In this document: positions 51,684 through 60,549 of the stretch, piece after piece
Position numbering within the stretch: the first letter of the stretch is position 1
How the letters are laid out: every line of letters starts with the position of its first letter
Assembly (NCBI GenBank): GCA_900539655.1
Contig: UQCR01000001.1
Span: forward strand, 193,111-257,110
DNA length: 64,000 nt
Source: an uncultured Robinsoniella sp.
Lineage (GTDB): Bacteria > Bacillota > Clostridia > Lachnospirales > Lachnospiraceae
Reading direction: 5' to 3'
Program-made: the position numbers and the translations under genes
The notes under the pieces: model-generated
Told to the model about the DNA's origin: nothing
The model's database searches: none
Seen by the model: the letters and a program-made list of their open reading frames with translations, nothing else

Positions 51684-52541
51684 ATGGAAGAAAAAATCAT
51701 AGAAAAATTAAAATTAATGTTTGACGATATCGTACATAATAGCGATGATAATTCCATCGAATATTGGCATGCCAGAGAGCTTCAGCCATTACTGGGATAT
51801 TCCCGATGGGAGAATTTTGAGTTGGCTATAAAAAGAGCGGTGGAATCGTGTAAGGCCAGTAAGATAGAAGTTTTAGACCATTTTCGTGATGTCACGAAAA
51901 TGGTTCAGTTAGGTAGTGGATCTACAAGGAAAGTTAAGGATTATATTCTAACCAGATACGCATGTTATTTAATTGCTCAAAATGGTGATCCAAGAAAAGA
52001 AGAAATCGCTTTTGCACAAAGTTATTTTGCTGTTCAGACAAGAAAACAGGAAATCATAGCTAACAGAATTAAATTAATGGAACGCGTAGAGGTTAGAGAA
52101 AAACTTCGTGAATCAGAAAAGAGATTATCTAAAAGTATCTATGAACATGGGGTTGACGATGCCGGATTTGGAAGAATCCGCTCAAAAGGGGATCGGGCAT
52201 TGTTCGGCGGTTACTCAACGAAGGATATGAAAGTTAAGCTGGAGATCAATGAAAAAAGGCCCTTAGCTGATTTTTTACCAACGTTAACAATTACAGCTAA
52301 AAATCTTGCAACAGAGATGACAAATTATAACCTAAACCAAAAAGATTTGTATGGAGAGGCAACGATTACAGATGAACATGTACAAAATAATGGGAGTGTA
52401 AGAGATATGCTGGGAAAAAGAGGAATTAAACCTGAAAATCTGCCACCTGATGAAGATATTAAAAAATTAGAGAGAAGAGTAAAAATGGAAGAGAAGAAAT
52501 TAGGCAAAAAAAGCAGCATACTTCCAGAAAAGTTCGTTTAA
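51684..52541 (+). CDS. dinD: DNA damage-inducible protein D
   Basis: 285 aa, close to the 274 aa of E. coli DinD. N-terminal Bro-N-like segment: IEYWHARELQPLLGYSRWEN and FELAIKRAVESC; then the DinD core LTRYACYLIAQNGDPRKEEI and FAQSYFAVQTRKQEI, SKSIYEHGVDDAGFGRIRSK and LATEMTNYNLNQKDLYGEAT. E. coli DinD (RecA-interfering) hinders RecA strand exchange. Co-transcribed with the AbiEi-like gene; no SOS box was recognised, so control by the upstream regulator is more likely here. Confidence 0.9.
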   Translation: MEEKIIEKLKLMFDDIVHNSDDNSIEYWHARELQPLLGYSRWENFELAIKRAVESCKASKIEVLDHFRDVTKMVQLGSGSTRKVKDYILTRYACYLIAQNGDPRKEEIAFAQSYFAVQTRKQEIIANRIKLMERVEVREKLRESEKRLSKSIYEHGVDDAGFGRIRSKGDRALFGGYSTKDMKVKLEINEKRPLADFLPTLTITAKNLATEMTNYNLNQKDLYGEATITDEHVQNNGSVRDMLGKRGIKPENLPPDEDIKKLERRVKMEEKKLGKKSSILPEKFV

Positions 52542-52581
52542 TTAAATCATAAAGTCTACCCAAATGGAGGTACACAACACA

Positions 52582-53415
52582 ATGAATAAATTCATAGCAG
52601 CAGCAATCCAATTGGATACAAAGAGTAATGTAGAAGAAAATCTTATCAACGTGGTTGAAGGGATCAGAGAAGCAGCAGAACGTGGTGCCCGGTTGATTGC
52701 CATGCCGGAGACTGTTAATTATATCGGGCCGGAGTGTGAAAAGTTTGCAGAGTCCATACCGGAAGGCCATACTTTCAAAGTATTTGCAGAGCAGGCAAAA
52801 AAGTACGGTGTGTGGCTGCACTGTGGAAGTATCTATGAGAAAAACGAAGATACTAGTGACAGACGCCCCTATAATACAACGATTATAATAAATCCTGAGG
52901 GAGAGTTGGCAGCAAGATACCGTAAACTTCATCCATTTGATGTTTCTATTACGGAAGGGCCTGCGGTTCGGGAATCCGACATAAATTGTCCGGGGAATAA
53001 AATCGTGACGGTGGATACGGGAGAGGTGGGCCACTTGGGGCTATCTATCTGTTATGATCTGAGATTCTGTGAATTGTTTCGGATGATGGCTTTGCAGGGA
53101 GCACAAATCTTTATCACACCTGCCAATTTTACGGTAAACACCGGAAAGGATCATTGGGAAGTTCTTTTAAGAGCCCGGGCAATTGAAAACGGCTGTTATG
53201 TAATCGCACCTGGGCAGATTGGGATGAAGCCCAGCTATCAGGCATACGGAAAATCGATGATCATTGATCCATGGGGAAATGTAATTGCAATGTCGTCAGA
53301 CAAAAATGCTGTGATAACGGCAGAAATTGATTTGGAGTATCTACGTTCTGTGCGTAGCCAGGTGTCTACTCTTGAGAATAGAAGAAGCGATATCTATCAC
53401 CTGTCACATCGATAA
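52582..53415 (+). CDS. Carbon-nitrogen hydrolase (nitrilase superfamily)
   Basis: 277 aa. Catalytic Glu in RLIAMPETVNYI, Lys in RYRKLHPFDVSIT and Cys in LGLSICYDLRFCELF. It hydrolyses a non-peptide C-N bond; substrate unknown (omega-amidase or deaminated glutathione amidase types are similar). ATG 52582 follows GGAGGT; the upstream ATG 52564 overlaps that site. It lies 40 bases after dinD with no terminator between, so read-through is possible. A terminator follows. Confidence 0.88.
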   Translation: MNKFIAAAIQLDTKSNVEENLINVVEGIREAAERGARLIAMPETVNYIGPECEKFAESIPEGHTFKVFAEQAKKYGVWLHCGSIYEKNEDTSDRRPYNTTIIINPEGELAARYRKLHPFDVSITEGPAVRESDINCPGNKIVTVDTGEVGHLGLSICYDLRFCELFRMMALQGAQIFITPANFTVNTGKDHWEVLLRARAIENGCYVIAPGQIGMKPSYQAYGKSMIIDPWGNVIAMSSDKNAVITAEIDLEYLRSVRSQVSTLENRRSDIYHLSHR

Positions 53416-53444
53416 GTTGTTTTGAAAAATATATAAAAGGGAAG

Positions 53445-53482
53445 AATACAGATAGCACATTGGGGCATATCTGTATTTTTTT
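53445..53482 (+). terminator. Terminator after the nitrilase gene
   Basis: AATACAGATA and TATCTGTATT pair perfectly across GCACATTGGGGCA, followed by a run of T. Confidence 0.9.
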
Positions 53483-53779
53483 ACATTAAATATTAGAAAC
53501 ATAAATATATTTACGATTATTTATAAAATAAACATAAATATTTATATAAAATTTATGGGAATAAACAGGAGTAAAAACAAAGAAATGCTGTGAAATATAT
53601 CTAAATCAGAGGAGGCTATATAGTGCAGATAGACTAAAATGTATAATATAAAAGAAAATTACAAAAAATGTTATTGACTTTTAGGAAAAATAGTACTACT
53701 ATTCTATTAAAGAATTTATAAATAAATATAAAATCTTTAATAGAACATTAGAGACATTTATTTAAAGGAGGATTTTAAA
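53483..53779 (+). promoter_or_regulatory. Promoter and inverted repeat upstream of the sugar ABC operon
   Basis: AT-rich. TTGACT (53674-53679), 17-base spacer, TACTAT (53697-53702). Overlapping the start region, TTCTATTAAAGA (53702-53713) and TCTTTAATAGAA (53734-53745) form a perfect 12-bp inverted repeat with a 20-base AT spacer, either an operator or an mRNA stem. No T run follows. The ribosome binding site AAAGGAGG precedes the next gene. Confidence 0.6.
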
Positions 53780-55162
53780 ATGAAAAAACGTTTAGCAGCA
53801 ACATTATTAGCAGTAACATTAACAGCATCCATGATCGCTGGCTGCGGCAGTTCCGATAAACCGGCTGAAACTTCAGGAGATAAGGGTACGGAATCAAGCC
53901 AGACAGCAACAGATGGAAAAGAAACGGATGGTAAAGCAGAAGACGGAAATGCGGATGAGAGCAAAGCGGAAGATACGGCTTCCGGTGAAGAGGCTGAGCT
54001 TACGGTCTGGGCGTGGGACAAGGCATTTAACGGCAAAGCACTGGAAGAAGCAGATAAACTTTATGACGGGGCAAATATTAATTTTGTAGAAATGTCAAAG
54101 GCCGACTGTCTCCAGAAAATACATACTGTATTAGCGTCCGGAGTAACAGATGATCTTCCTGATATTGTAATTATCAGCGATCTTGCGGCACAGGGATATC
54201 TTATGTCTTATCCGGATGCATTTTTGCCCATGGATGATGTCATTAATTATGATGATTTTGCAAGTTATAAAAAAGCAGCCGTTTCTTATGATGGGGTAGG
54301 ATATGGAGTTCCCTTTGACACAGGTGTGGCGGGACTCTTTTACCGCACAGATTATATAGAAGAAGCAGGTTATACCAAGGAAGATATGCAGGATCTGACC
54401 TGGGACGAATATCTGGCTATGGGGGAAAAGTTAAAGGAAAAGGGACATATGCTGCAGACATATAATCCAAATGACATAGCAGAATTTCAGATCATGATGC
54501 AGTCTGCTGGGAAATGGTTCACGGATGCAGATGGTAATGCAGACTTTACGGATAATGCTGCTTTAAAAGAAAGCTTTGAGATTTTCAAGACATTGAATGA
54601 ATCTGATTACTGTAAGGTTGTCAGTGACTGGACAGAATTTGCCGGAGCTATCAATGGCGGTGATGTAGCTTGTGTACTCCGGGGCTCCTGGATTTCCTCC
54701 ACCATCATGGCAGCAGAAGACCAAAGCGGAAAATGGGCGGTAGCGCCAGTTCCGAAATTAAGTGCAGAAGGTGCAACCAATAAATCCAATCAGGGCGGTT
54801 CCAGCTGGTACGTACTTAAAAATGCAAAAAATGCGGAAAAAGCAGCAGATTTCCTGGCTAAGACATTTGCAGGAAGTACAGAATTATACAATACTCTGTT
54901 AAAATCCAGCAATATTATGGGAACGTATCTCCCGGCTGAAAGTGTAGAAGCTTATTCTGAACCGTCTGAATTCTACGGCGGACAAAAATTAAATGCGGAT
55001 CTGGCATCATGGTTAAAAGATATTCCGGCTGTTGATACAGGAGCATTCTCTGCAGAAGCGCAGGCTGCACTCCTTGCAGTGACACCGGAATACCTGGCGG
55101 GAGGCAATCTGGAGGACTGCCTGAAAAATGCAGCTGATCAGTTTAACCAATCGATCCAGTAA
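53780..55162 (+). CDS. Sugar ABC transporter substrate-binding lipoprotein
   Basis: 460 aa. Lipoprotein signal ending in MIAGC (Cys22), then a Ser/Asp/Glu/Lys-rich linker (23-73), then a family 1 extracellular binding protein (LTVWAWDKAFNGKALEEADK, then DIVIISDLAAQGYLMSYPDA). It captures a sugar or oligosaccharide outside the membrane for the two permeases that follow. The nearby GH42 beta-galactosidase suggests galactosides. Confidence 0.9.
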   Translation: MKKRLAATLLAVTLTASMIAGCGSSDKPAETSGDKGTESSQTATDGKETDGKAEDGNADESKAEDTASGEEAELTVWAWDKAFNGKALEEADKLYDGANINFVEMSKADCLQKIHTVLASGVTDDLPDIVIISDLAAQGYLMSYPDAFLPMDDVINYDDFASYKKAAVSYDGVGYGVPFDTGVAGLFYRTDYIEEAGYTKEDMQDLTWDEYLAMGEKLKEKGHMLQTYNPNDIAEFQIMMQSAGKWFTDADGNADFTDNAALKESFEIFKTLNESDYCKVVSDWTEFAGAINGGDVACVLRGSWISSTIMAAEDQSGKWAVAPVPKLSAEGATNKSNQGGSSWYVLKNAKNAEKAADFLAKTFAGSTELYNTLLKSSNIMGTYLPAESVEAYSEPSEFYGGQKLNADLASWLKDIPAVDTGAFSAEAQAALLAVTPEYLAGGNLEDCLKNAADQFNQSIQ

Positions 55163-55218
55163 CATCAAGATCAATTCATTAATAACACGCTCTGGCGATT
55201 AGCAAAGAGGAGAAAAGA

Positions 55219-56100
55219 ATGGAAACAAAAGGCAAGAAAAAATACCGCCTGACAGGGTGGTCCATGGTAGCGATAGCAGCCGCGCTGGTTTTGATTTTCA
55301 GTTATGTACCAATGATCCAGGCATTTATCCTTTCCCTGAAAACGGGAAAGGGGGCAGGGCTTCATTTTGCAGGATTTGCAAATTATATCAGAATGTTTAA
55401 GGATGCCACGTTTGTGACGACAATGGGAAATACGCTGCTCTATGCAGTAGTACAGCTTCCTGTTATGCTGCTGGCGGCGCTGGTAATCGCCGTACTGCTC
55501 AATGACCCGAAGATGAAAATGAGAGGCTTTTACAGGACCTGTATTTTTCTTCCATGTGTAACATCTCTGGTATCTTATTCGATTTTATTTAAGAATTTAT
55601 TTGCAGTTGACGGGATTGTAAACCAGGTATTGTTAAAACTAAATATTGTGGACAAAGCAATTCCTTTTGTCCTGGATGCTGGATGGGCAAAAGCAGTAAT
55701 TATCATAGCGCTGATCTGGAGATATACCGGATATTATATGATCTTTTATTTATCAGCCCTTCAAAATATTGATAAGTCTGTATATGAAGCAGCGAAAATG
55801 GATGGATGCAGTTTTTTCCAGTCCTTTTTCAAAATTACAGTTCCGCTTTTGAAACCAATCGTATTTCTCACCAGTATCATGGCGCTAAATACCACGCTGC
55901 AGCTCTTTGACGAGGTGGTCAATCTGACCGGCGGCGGTCCGGGTAACGCAACCAGGACGATTTCACAGTACATTTACGACCTTTCGTTTAATTATGTTCC
56001 AAGTTATGGATATTCAGCGGCAATCTCATATGTAGTTTTAGTATTAGTCATTATACTGACGATTGTGCAGAAAGGAATAACGGGTAATAAGGATGAATAA
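55219..56100 (+). CDS. Sugar ABC transporter permease (MalF-type)
   Basis: 293 aa, six membrane segments with the EAA loop YEAAKMDGCSFFQSFFKITV near residue 195. Forms the membrane channel with the next permease. AAGAGGAG lies upstream. Its end overlaps the next gene by eight bases. Confidence 0.92.
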   Translation: METKGKKKYRLTGWSMVAIAAALVLIFSYVPMIQAFILSLKTGKGAGLHFAGFANYIRMFKDATFVTTMGNTLLYAVVQLPVMLLAALVIAVLLNDPKMKMRGFYRTCIFLPCVTSLVSYSILFKNLFAVDGIVNQVLLKLNIVDKAIPFVLDAGWAKAVIIIALIWRYTGYYMIFYLSALQNIDKSVYEAAKMDGCSFFQSFFKITVPLLKPIVFLTSIMALNTTLQLFDEVVNLTGGGPGNATRTISQYIYDLSFNYVPSYGYSAAISYVVLVLVIILTIVQKGITGNKDE

Positions 56101-56899
56101 AGCAGGCGGAATTTTCAAACATTTGTTTTTAATCATTGTATCGCTTATCTCCATCTTCCCTTTTTACTGGATGCTTGTAAGTGCCACAAATGATTCCAAA
56201 GATATTACTATGGGGAAACTGTCTTTTGGTTCTTCCCTGATGAAAAATGTAAAAAATGCATTTGAGACAGCCGATCTGTGGGGCGCATTCTTGAATTCCA
56301 CGATACTGGCGGTAGTTATTGTAGTCATATCCCTGGTGATCTGTTCTCTTGCCGGGTATGCATTTGTCATCTATCCCAGCAGAGGAAAAGATATTTTATT
56401 CATGGTACTGATAGCTTCCATGATGGTTCCTTTTGCAGCAAAAATTATTCCCATGTTTAGAATGTTTTCGGACATGAAACTTTTAAACAGCTACTGGGCG
56501 ATCATTCTTCCGGCGATAGGTGCACCGTTTTTGATCTTCTTTTTTAAACAGAACACTCATGCTTTTCCTCAGGAAACGATTCAGGCTGCCAGAGTGGACG
56601 GACTAAATGAATTACAAATATTTATAAGAATTTTCATGCCTATGATGAAGTCCACCTATGCGGCAGCGGGAATCTTTTCTTTCATGGCAAGCTGGAATAA
56701 TTATATGTGGCCGCTGATTGCGCTGCAGAGCAATTCCAAGTTCACCCTGCCACTTACAGTATCTAATCTGGCAGCGGGATTTACACCGGATTACGGTATG
56801 GTAATGGTGGGAATCATTATTTCAACGATTCCTACAATTTTGGTATTCTTCCTGTTGCAGAATGCATTTGTAGAAGGAATGGTAGGCTCTGTAAAATAA
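56093..56899 (+). CDS. Sugar ABC transporter permease (MalG-type)
   Basis: 268 aa, six membrane segments with the EAA loop IQAARVDGLNELQIFIRIFM. Overlaps its partner by eight bases. No ATP-binding subunit lies in this operon; as in many Firmicutes sugar importers, a shared MsmK-type ATPase encoded elsewhere is presumed. Confidence 0.92.
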   Translation: MNKAGGIFKHLFLIIVSLISIFPFYWMLVSATNDSKDITMGKLSFGSSLMKNVKNAFETADLWGAFLNSTILAVVIVVISLVICSLAGYAFVIYPSRGKDILFMVLIASMMVPFAAKIIPMFRMFSDMKLLNSYWAIILPAIGAPFLIFFFKQNTHAFPQETIQAARVDGLNELQIFIRIFMPMMKSTYAAAGIFSFMASWNNYMWPLIALQSNSKFTLPLTVSNLAAGFTPDYGMVMVGIIISTIPTILVFFLLQNAFVEGMVGSVK

Positions 56900-56914
56900 C
56901 GTGAGTTATTTACA

Positions 56915-56942
56915 TTGACAAGTAGTAAACACCAGTGATAAT
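56915..56942 (+). promoter_or_regulatory. Promoter of the LacI-type gene
   Basis: Perfect TTGACA at 56915-56920, 16-base spacer, GATAAT at 56937-56942. Confidence 0.65.
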
Positions 56943-57002
56943 ATAAAACTAAATAAAGATTTAATAAATATTTAGTAAAATTTATAATCCAAAAATTAAA
57001 AA

Positions 57003-57061
57003 CCTCGCAGCAGTCGCCAAATAGACATGCAAGCATGTCTGCCAGGCTCGCTGTCTGCGGG
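57003..57061. repeat. Palindromic element before the LacI-type gene
   Basis: AGACATGC-AA-GCATGTCT at 57023-57040 is a perfect palindrome, with CGCAG (57006) and CTGCG (57055) outside. It resembles a REP-type repeat. It lies directly upstream of the regulator's ribosome binding site. Confidence 0.6.
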
Positions 57062-57079
57062 AATAAAGGATGGTATATG

Positions 57080-58108
57080 ATGGGGATAAAAGTGAAAGAT
57101 TTGGCAAGTATGTTGAATTTGTCGCCCTCTACGGTATCACTGGTGTTGAATAACAGACCTGGAATCAGCGAGGCGACAAGAAATAAAGTGCGTAAGGCAG
57201 TGAAAGAAATGGGATATGAGGAGCTGCTTGTGACGCAGTCTCAGGAGAAAAAGAATATTCTTTTCCTGGTTTACCGCAAACATGGGATAGCTCCTGCAAG
57301 CACCCCTTATTTTTCCCAGCTTTTTTCTGAAATTATCGAAGGAGTGGAAAGTCAGATTAAGATCAAAGGATACAATCTGATGATATCTTACACAGATAAA
57401 GACACTATACTGGAAGAGGCTGAGAAGATCAGGAAACAGGACATAGAAGGCGTGCTGGTTCTGGCAACGGAGATGGCAGAGGAACAGATTAAGATTTTTA
57501 CAGATTTAAAGGTTCCGGTAGTTATGGTAGATAACTATATGGAGCACCGTAAATTTGATTGTGTAACTATAAATAATGAGCAGGGTGTCTATCAGGTAGT
57601 TGAGCATCTTGCCAAAATGGGACATAAAAGAATAGGTTACTTGCATGTAAGCCAAAACGCTAACAATTTCACGGAACGCTATTATGGGTTTAAAAGAGCG
57701 GTGGAAAAATGCGGATTGCCTTTAAACGAACGGGACATCATCTGGATTGCCACAGACGGCGGAGAGGCTGTCTATGGCGAGTTAAAGCATAAGCTGGAAG
57801 AACAGAAAGATCTGCCGGGAGCATTTTTTGCAGACAATGATATTGTAGCCATATGCGCCATGCGTGTATTTCGTGAATTAGGATATAAAATTCCGGAAGA
57901 CATTTCCATAGTCGGTTTTGATAATATGACACTTTCCGAAATGTTAGACCCTCCCCTTACGACGATTCAGATACCGAAGCATAAGATAGGGGTATCGGCT
58001 GTGAATCTCATCGTAGAGAAGATCAGTGAAAATACGGAGGGGGTTGTGAAAATGGAAGTGGGCACCAGACTGGTAGCCCGCGGCAGCGTTAAGCGTATCA
58101 GTGAGTAA
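57080..58108 (+). CDS. LacI family regulator of the galactoside operon
   Basis: 342 aa. LacI helix-turn-helix VKDLASMLNLSPSTVSLVLN at the N-terminus, a hinge helix, then a sugar-sensing domain (ADNDIVAICAMRVFRELGYK, SIVGFDNMTLSEMLDPPLT). The upstream frame from 57035 lies in the palindromic element and is not convincing; AAAGGA at 57066 suits ATG 57080 (57077 also possible). Located between the ABC genes and the beta-galactosidase gene, which it probably controls. Confidence 0.88.
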   Translation: MGIKVKDLASMLNLSPSTVSLVLNNRPGISEATRNKVRKAVKEMGYEELLVTQSQEKKNILFLVYRKHGIAPASTPYFSQLFSEIIEGVESQIKIKGYNLMISYTDKDTILEEAEKIRKQDIEGVLVLATEMAEEQIKIFTDLKVPVVMVDNYMEHRKFDCVTINNEQGVYQVVEHLAKMGHKRIGYLHVSQNANNFTERYYGFKRAVEKCGLPLNERDIIWIATDGGEAVYGELKHKLEEQKDLPGAFFADNDIVAICAMRVFRELGYKIPEDISIVGFDNMTLSEMLDPPLTTIQIPKHKIGVSAVNLIVEKISENTEGVVKMEVGTRLVARGSVKRISE

Positions 58109-58120
58109 TCCTGTTCTGAT

Positions 58121-58204
58121 TTGAATACCGGATACCGCATGGTGTGCCGCCAGATTCTCGGGAATTTGTGCGGCTGGCAGCAGGCAGTTCGTGGTAATAT
58201 TCAA
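58121..58204. repeat. Imperfect palindrome upstream of the GH42 gene
   Basis: TTGAATACC (58121) and GGTAATATTCAA (58193) are inverted copies, with CCAG/CTGG and an ATTC-TCGG-GAAT hairpin at the centre. It could be a repeat element or an operator region; no T run follows. Confidence 0.45.
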
Positions 58205-58229
58205 AGAGAATAAAGGAGAAGTAATTATT

Positions 58230-60251
58230 ATGCATAGTAAAAAAACACCATTTGTATTGTATGGCGGCGATTATAATCCTGAGCAGTGGGATGATGCCAC
58301 CATAGAACAAGATATGCAATTATTTAAGAAAGCTGGAATTAATCTTGTGACATTACCGGTGTTTGCATGGGCTAAAATCGAGCCCAGGGAAGGTGAATAC
58401 CATTTCGAATGGTTAGATAAGATATTACAAAAGTTGTGGGAAAACAAAATATATGTCATTATGGCGACGCCAACTACGGCACAGCCTGCATGGCTTTCCA
58501 AAAATTATCCGGAAGTGCTGCCTGTGGATATCGCAGGGAGGAAGAGAACCCATGGTATGCGTGTGTTCTTCTGCGTGAACAGTGAAAAGTACCGGGAGAG
58601 GGCTGCGGCAATGGCAGCTGAGATGGCAGAGCGTTATCATACTTATCCGGGCCTGGTGGGATGGCATGTGGCAAATGAATATGGTACATATTGTTATTGC
58701 GAAAATTGTCAGAAGAAGTTTCGGATCTGGTTAGAGAAACGGTACAAAACCATCGCTGAATTAAACGAAAAATGGAATACGGCTTTTTGGGGACGCATTG
58801 TGTATGATTTTGATGAGATTATGCTGCCAACGGAATTAAATGACGATTATCGTTTCAATCCGGCGATTCAGCTGGACTATATGAGATTTGTTACGGATTC
58901 TACGCTGGAGTGTTATTTGAACGAAGCAGGCATTTTGAAAAAATCTACCCCGGATCTTCCGGTATTCAGTAATATTTCGGGATTCATTAAAAAGTTAAAT
59001 CAGTTTAAGATGGTAGAGCAGATGGATGCGGCGGGATGGGATAATTATCCGGGACCAAGGGATGACAGAAGCCTGCCGGCACTGAAACACGATATTATGC
59101 GTGCTTTAAAGGACGGAGAGTCCTATATTATTGCGGAGCAGTCACCTAATCAGCAGAACTGGCAGCCATATAACAAACTGAAAAGGCCGGGAGAAGTGCG
59201 GACCATAGCATATCAGGGGATTGCCAGAGGGGCGGATGCCTGCCTGTTCTTCCAGATGCGTCAGTCTGTGGGAGGACAGGAAAAGTTTCATGGAGCGGTT
59301 ATTTCCCATGCAGGAAGCGACGACACCAGAATTTATCGTGAAATAGCACAGCTGGGGGCGGAATTGCAGAAGCTGGGGGATTCATTTCTGGAAGGAAAAG
59401 TGGAGGCAAAAGCAGCATTTCTGTTTGACTGGGACAGCTGGTGGGCGTTAGAACTGTCCAGCGGTCCTACACAGGATATGGATTATCTGGCACAGGTGCA
59501 TAAATATTACAAAGCATTCTATGAGAAAAATATTCCTGTGGACATCATTAAGGTAACTGCAGATTTAAGTAAATATAAAATTGTAGTGGCACCTTTGCTG
59601 TATATGATGAAGCCCGGAGTGGCTGAAAAAATTGAAAAGTTTACGGCAGAGGGAGGGACCTTCCTGGCAACCTATATGACCGGTGTGGCTGATGAAAATG
59701 ACAGGTGTATCTTTGGCGCGGCGCCGGGGGAACTGTCCGGGACGCTGGGGCTATGGGTGGAAGAAACAGATGCAATGTTCCCAGATGAGCATAATTCTAT
59801 ACTGGTAAATGTAAATAATCTTCCACTTCGTGAGAAATACACTTCCGGATTTTTATGTGATGTTATCCGCCCCACTACCGCAAAAACACTGGCGGTATAT
59901 GGAGAGGATTTCTACAAAGGAGTGCCCTGTGTTACTGTAAATGAACTGGGAAGTGGGAAAGCTTATTATCTGGGCTGCGAGCCGGATGATGCATTTTTGT
60001 CAGATTTTGTAGGCTGTATCTGTAAGGAACAGGGACTTGAGCCGCTGTTTGAAACCCACGGGGAAATAGAATTATCCACAAGAACCGGAAAAGACGGTGA
60101 TGTAACGTTTATAATCAATCATAGTGTGGATACGGGATGGGTAAACCTGGGGACACAAAATTATAAGAACCTGCTGAAGGAAGAAGTGCTGTCCGGTAAC
60201 TGTAAAATCAGGGGCAGAGATGTATTGGTTATCAGAAAACAGTGTGAATAA
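58230..60251 (+). CDS. Beta-galactosidase, GH42
   Basis: 673 aa. Cytoplasmic, no signal peptide. TIM barrel domain: acid/base Glu150 in GWHVANEYG, nucleophile Glu in YIIAEQSPNQQNWQ; zinc cysteine cluster YCYCENCQKKF. Trimerisation and C-terminal beta-sandwich domains follow. The frame opens at 58191, but ATG 58230 behind AAAGGAGAAG is the start. Hydrolyses galactosides delivered by the neighbouring ABC importer (inferred from context). Confidence 0.93.
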   Translation: MHSKKTPFVLYGGDYNPEQWDDATIEQDMQLFKKAGINLVTLPVFAWAKIEPREGEYHFEWLDKILQKLWENKIYVIMATPTTAQPAWLSKNYPEVLPVDIAGRKRTHGMRVFFCVNSEKYRERAAAMAAEMAERYHTYPGLVGWHVANEYGTYCYCENCQKKFRIWLEKRYKTIAELNEKWNTAFWGRIVYDFDEIMLPTELNDDYRFNPAIQLDYMRFVTDSTLECYLNEAGILKKSTPDLPVFSNISGFIKKLNQFKMVEQMDAAGWDNYPGPRDDRSLPALKHDIMRALKDGESYIIAEQSPNQQNWQPYNKLKRPGEVRTIAYQGIARGADACLFFQMRQSVGGQEKFHGAVISHAGSDDTRIYREIAQLGAELQKLGDSFLEGKVEAKAAFLFDWDSWWALELSSGPTQDMDYLAQVHKYYKAFYEKNIPVDIIKVTADLSKYKIVVAPLLYMMKPGVAEKIEKFTAEGGTFLATYMTGVADENDRCIFGAAPGELSGTLGLWVEETDAMFPDEHNSILVNVNNLPLREKYTSGFLCDVIRPTTAKTLAVYGEDFYKGVPCVTVNELGSGKAYYLGCEPDDAFLSDFVGCICKEQGLEPLFETHGEIELSTRTGKDGDVTFIINHSVDTGWVNLGTQNYKNLLKEEVLSGNCKIRGRDVLVIRKQCE

Positions 60252-60273
60252 AATAATGCTGAATCTGAAATTG

Positions 60274-60313
60274 GGCATATTGCATACTTACATGCAATAT
60301 GCCTGTTTAATTT
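60274..60313 (+). terminator. Terminator after the GH42 gene
   Basis: GGCATATTGCAT and ATGCAATATGCC pair perfectly around ACTTAC, followed by a short T-rich stretch. Confidence 0.85.
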
Positions 60314-60446
60314 AGTCGATTAAGTGGTAATTGTGGTAAAAACTCATATGAAATATTACATAATTCTAAACTTCTAAAAAAAATCTAAATTTTTGGTTGA
60401 CAATTTTTGGTATATTTGTTATATTAAAAACGAATTAAATACATAT

Positions 60447-60528
60447 GGATTGTTACTGGCAGGCAGGCAAAACCAATTTTGAACGTAAGAAAAATTTATG
60501 TTTTCTTACTACAAAATTGGTTTTTTTT
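60447..60528 (+). promoter_or_regulatory. RNA antiterminator (RAT) and overlapping terminator, first site
   Basis: GGATTGTTACTGGC with GCAGGCAAAACC (60447-60474) is the RNA site bound by BglG/LicT-type antiterminators. It overlaps the left arm of a terminator, AAAACCAATTTTG with CAAAATTGGTTTT and a T run (60469-60528). The regulator gene lies immediately downstream, so it controls its own transcript. Confidence 0.9.
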
Positions 60529-60549
60529 ATTTCTGGGGTGAATTGAATT

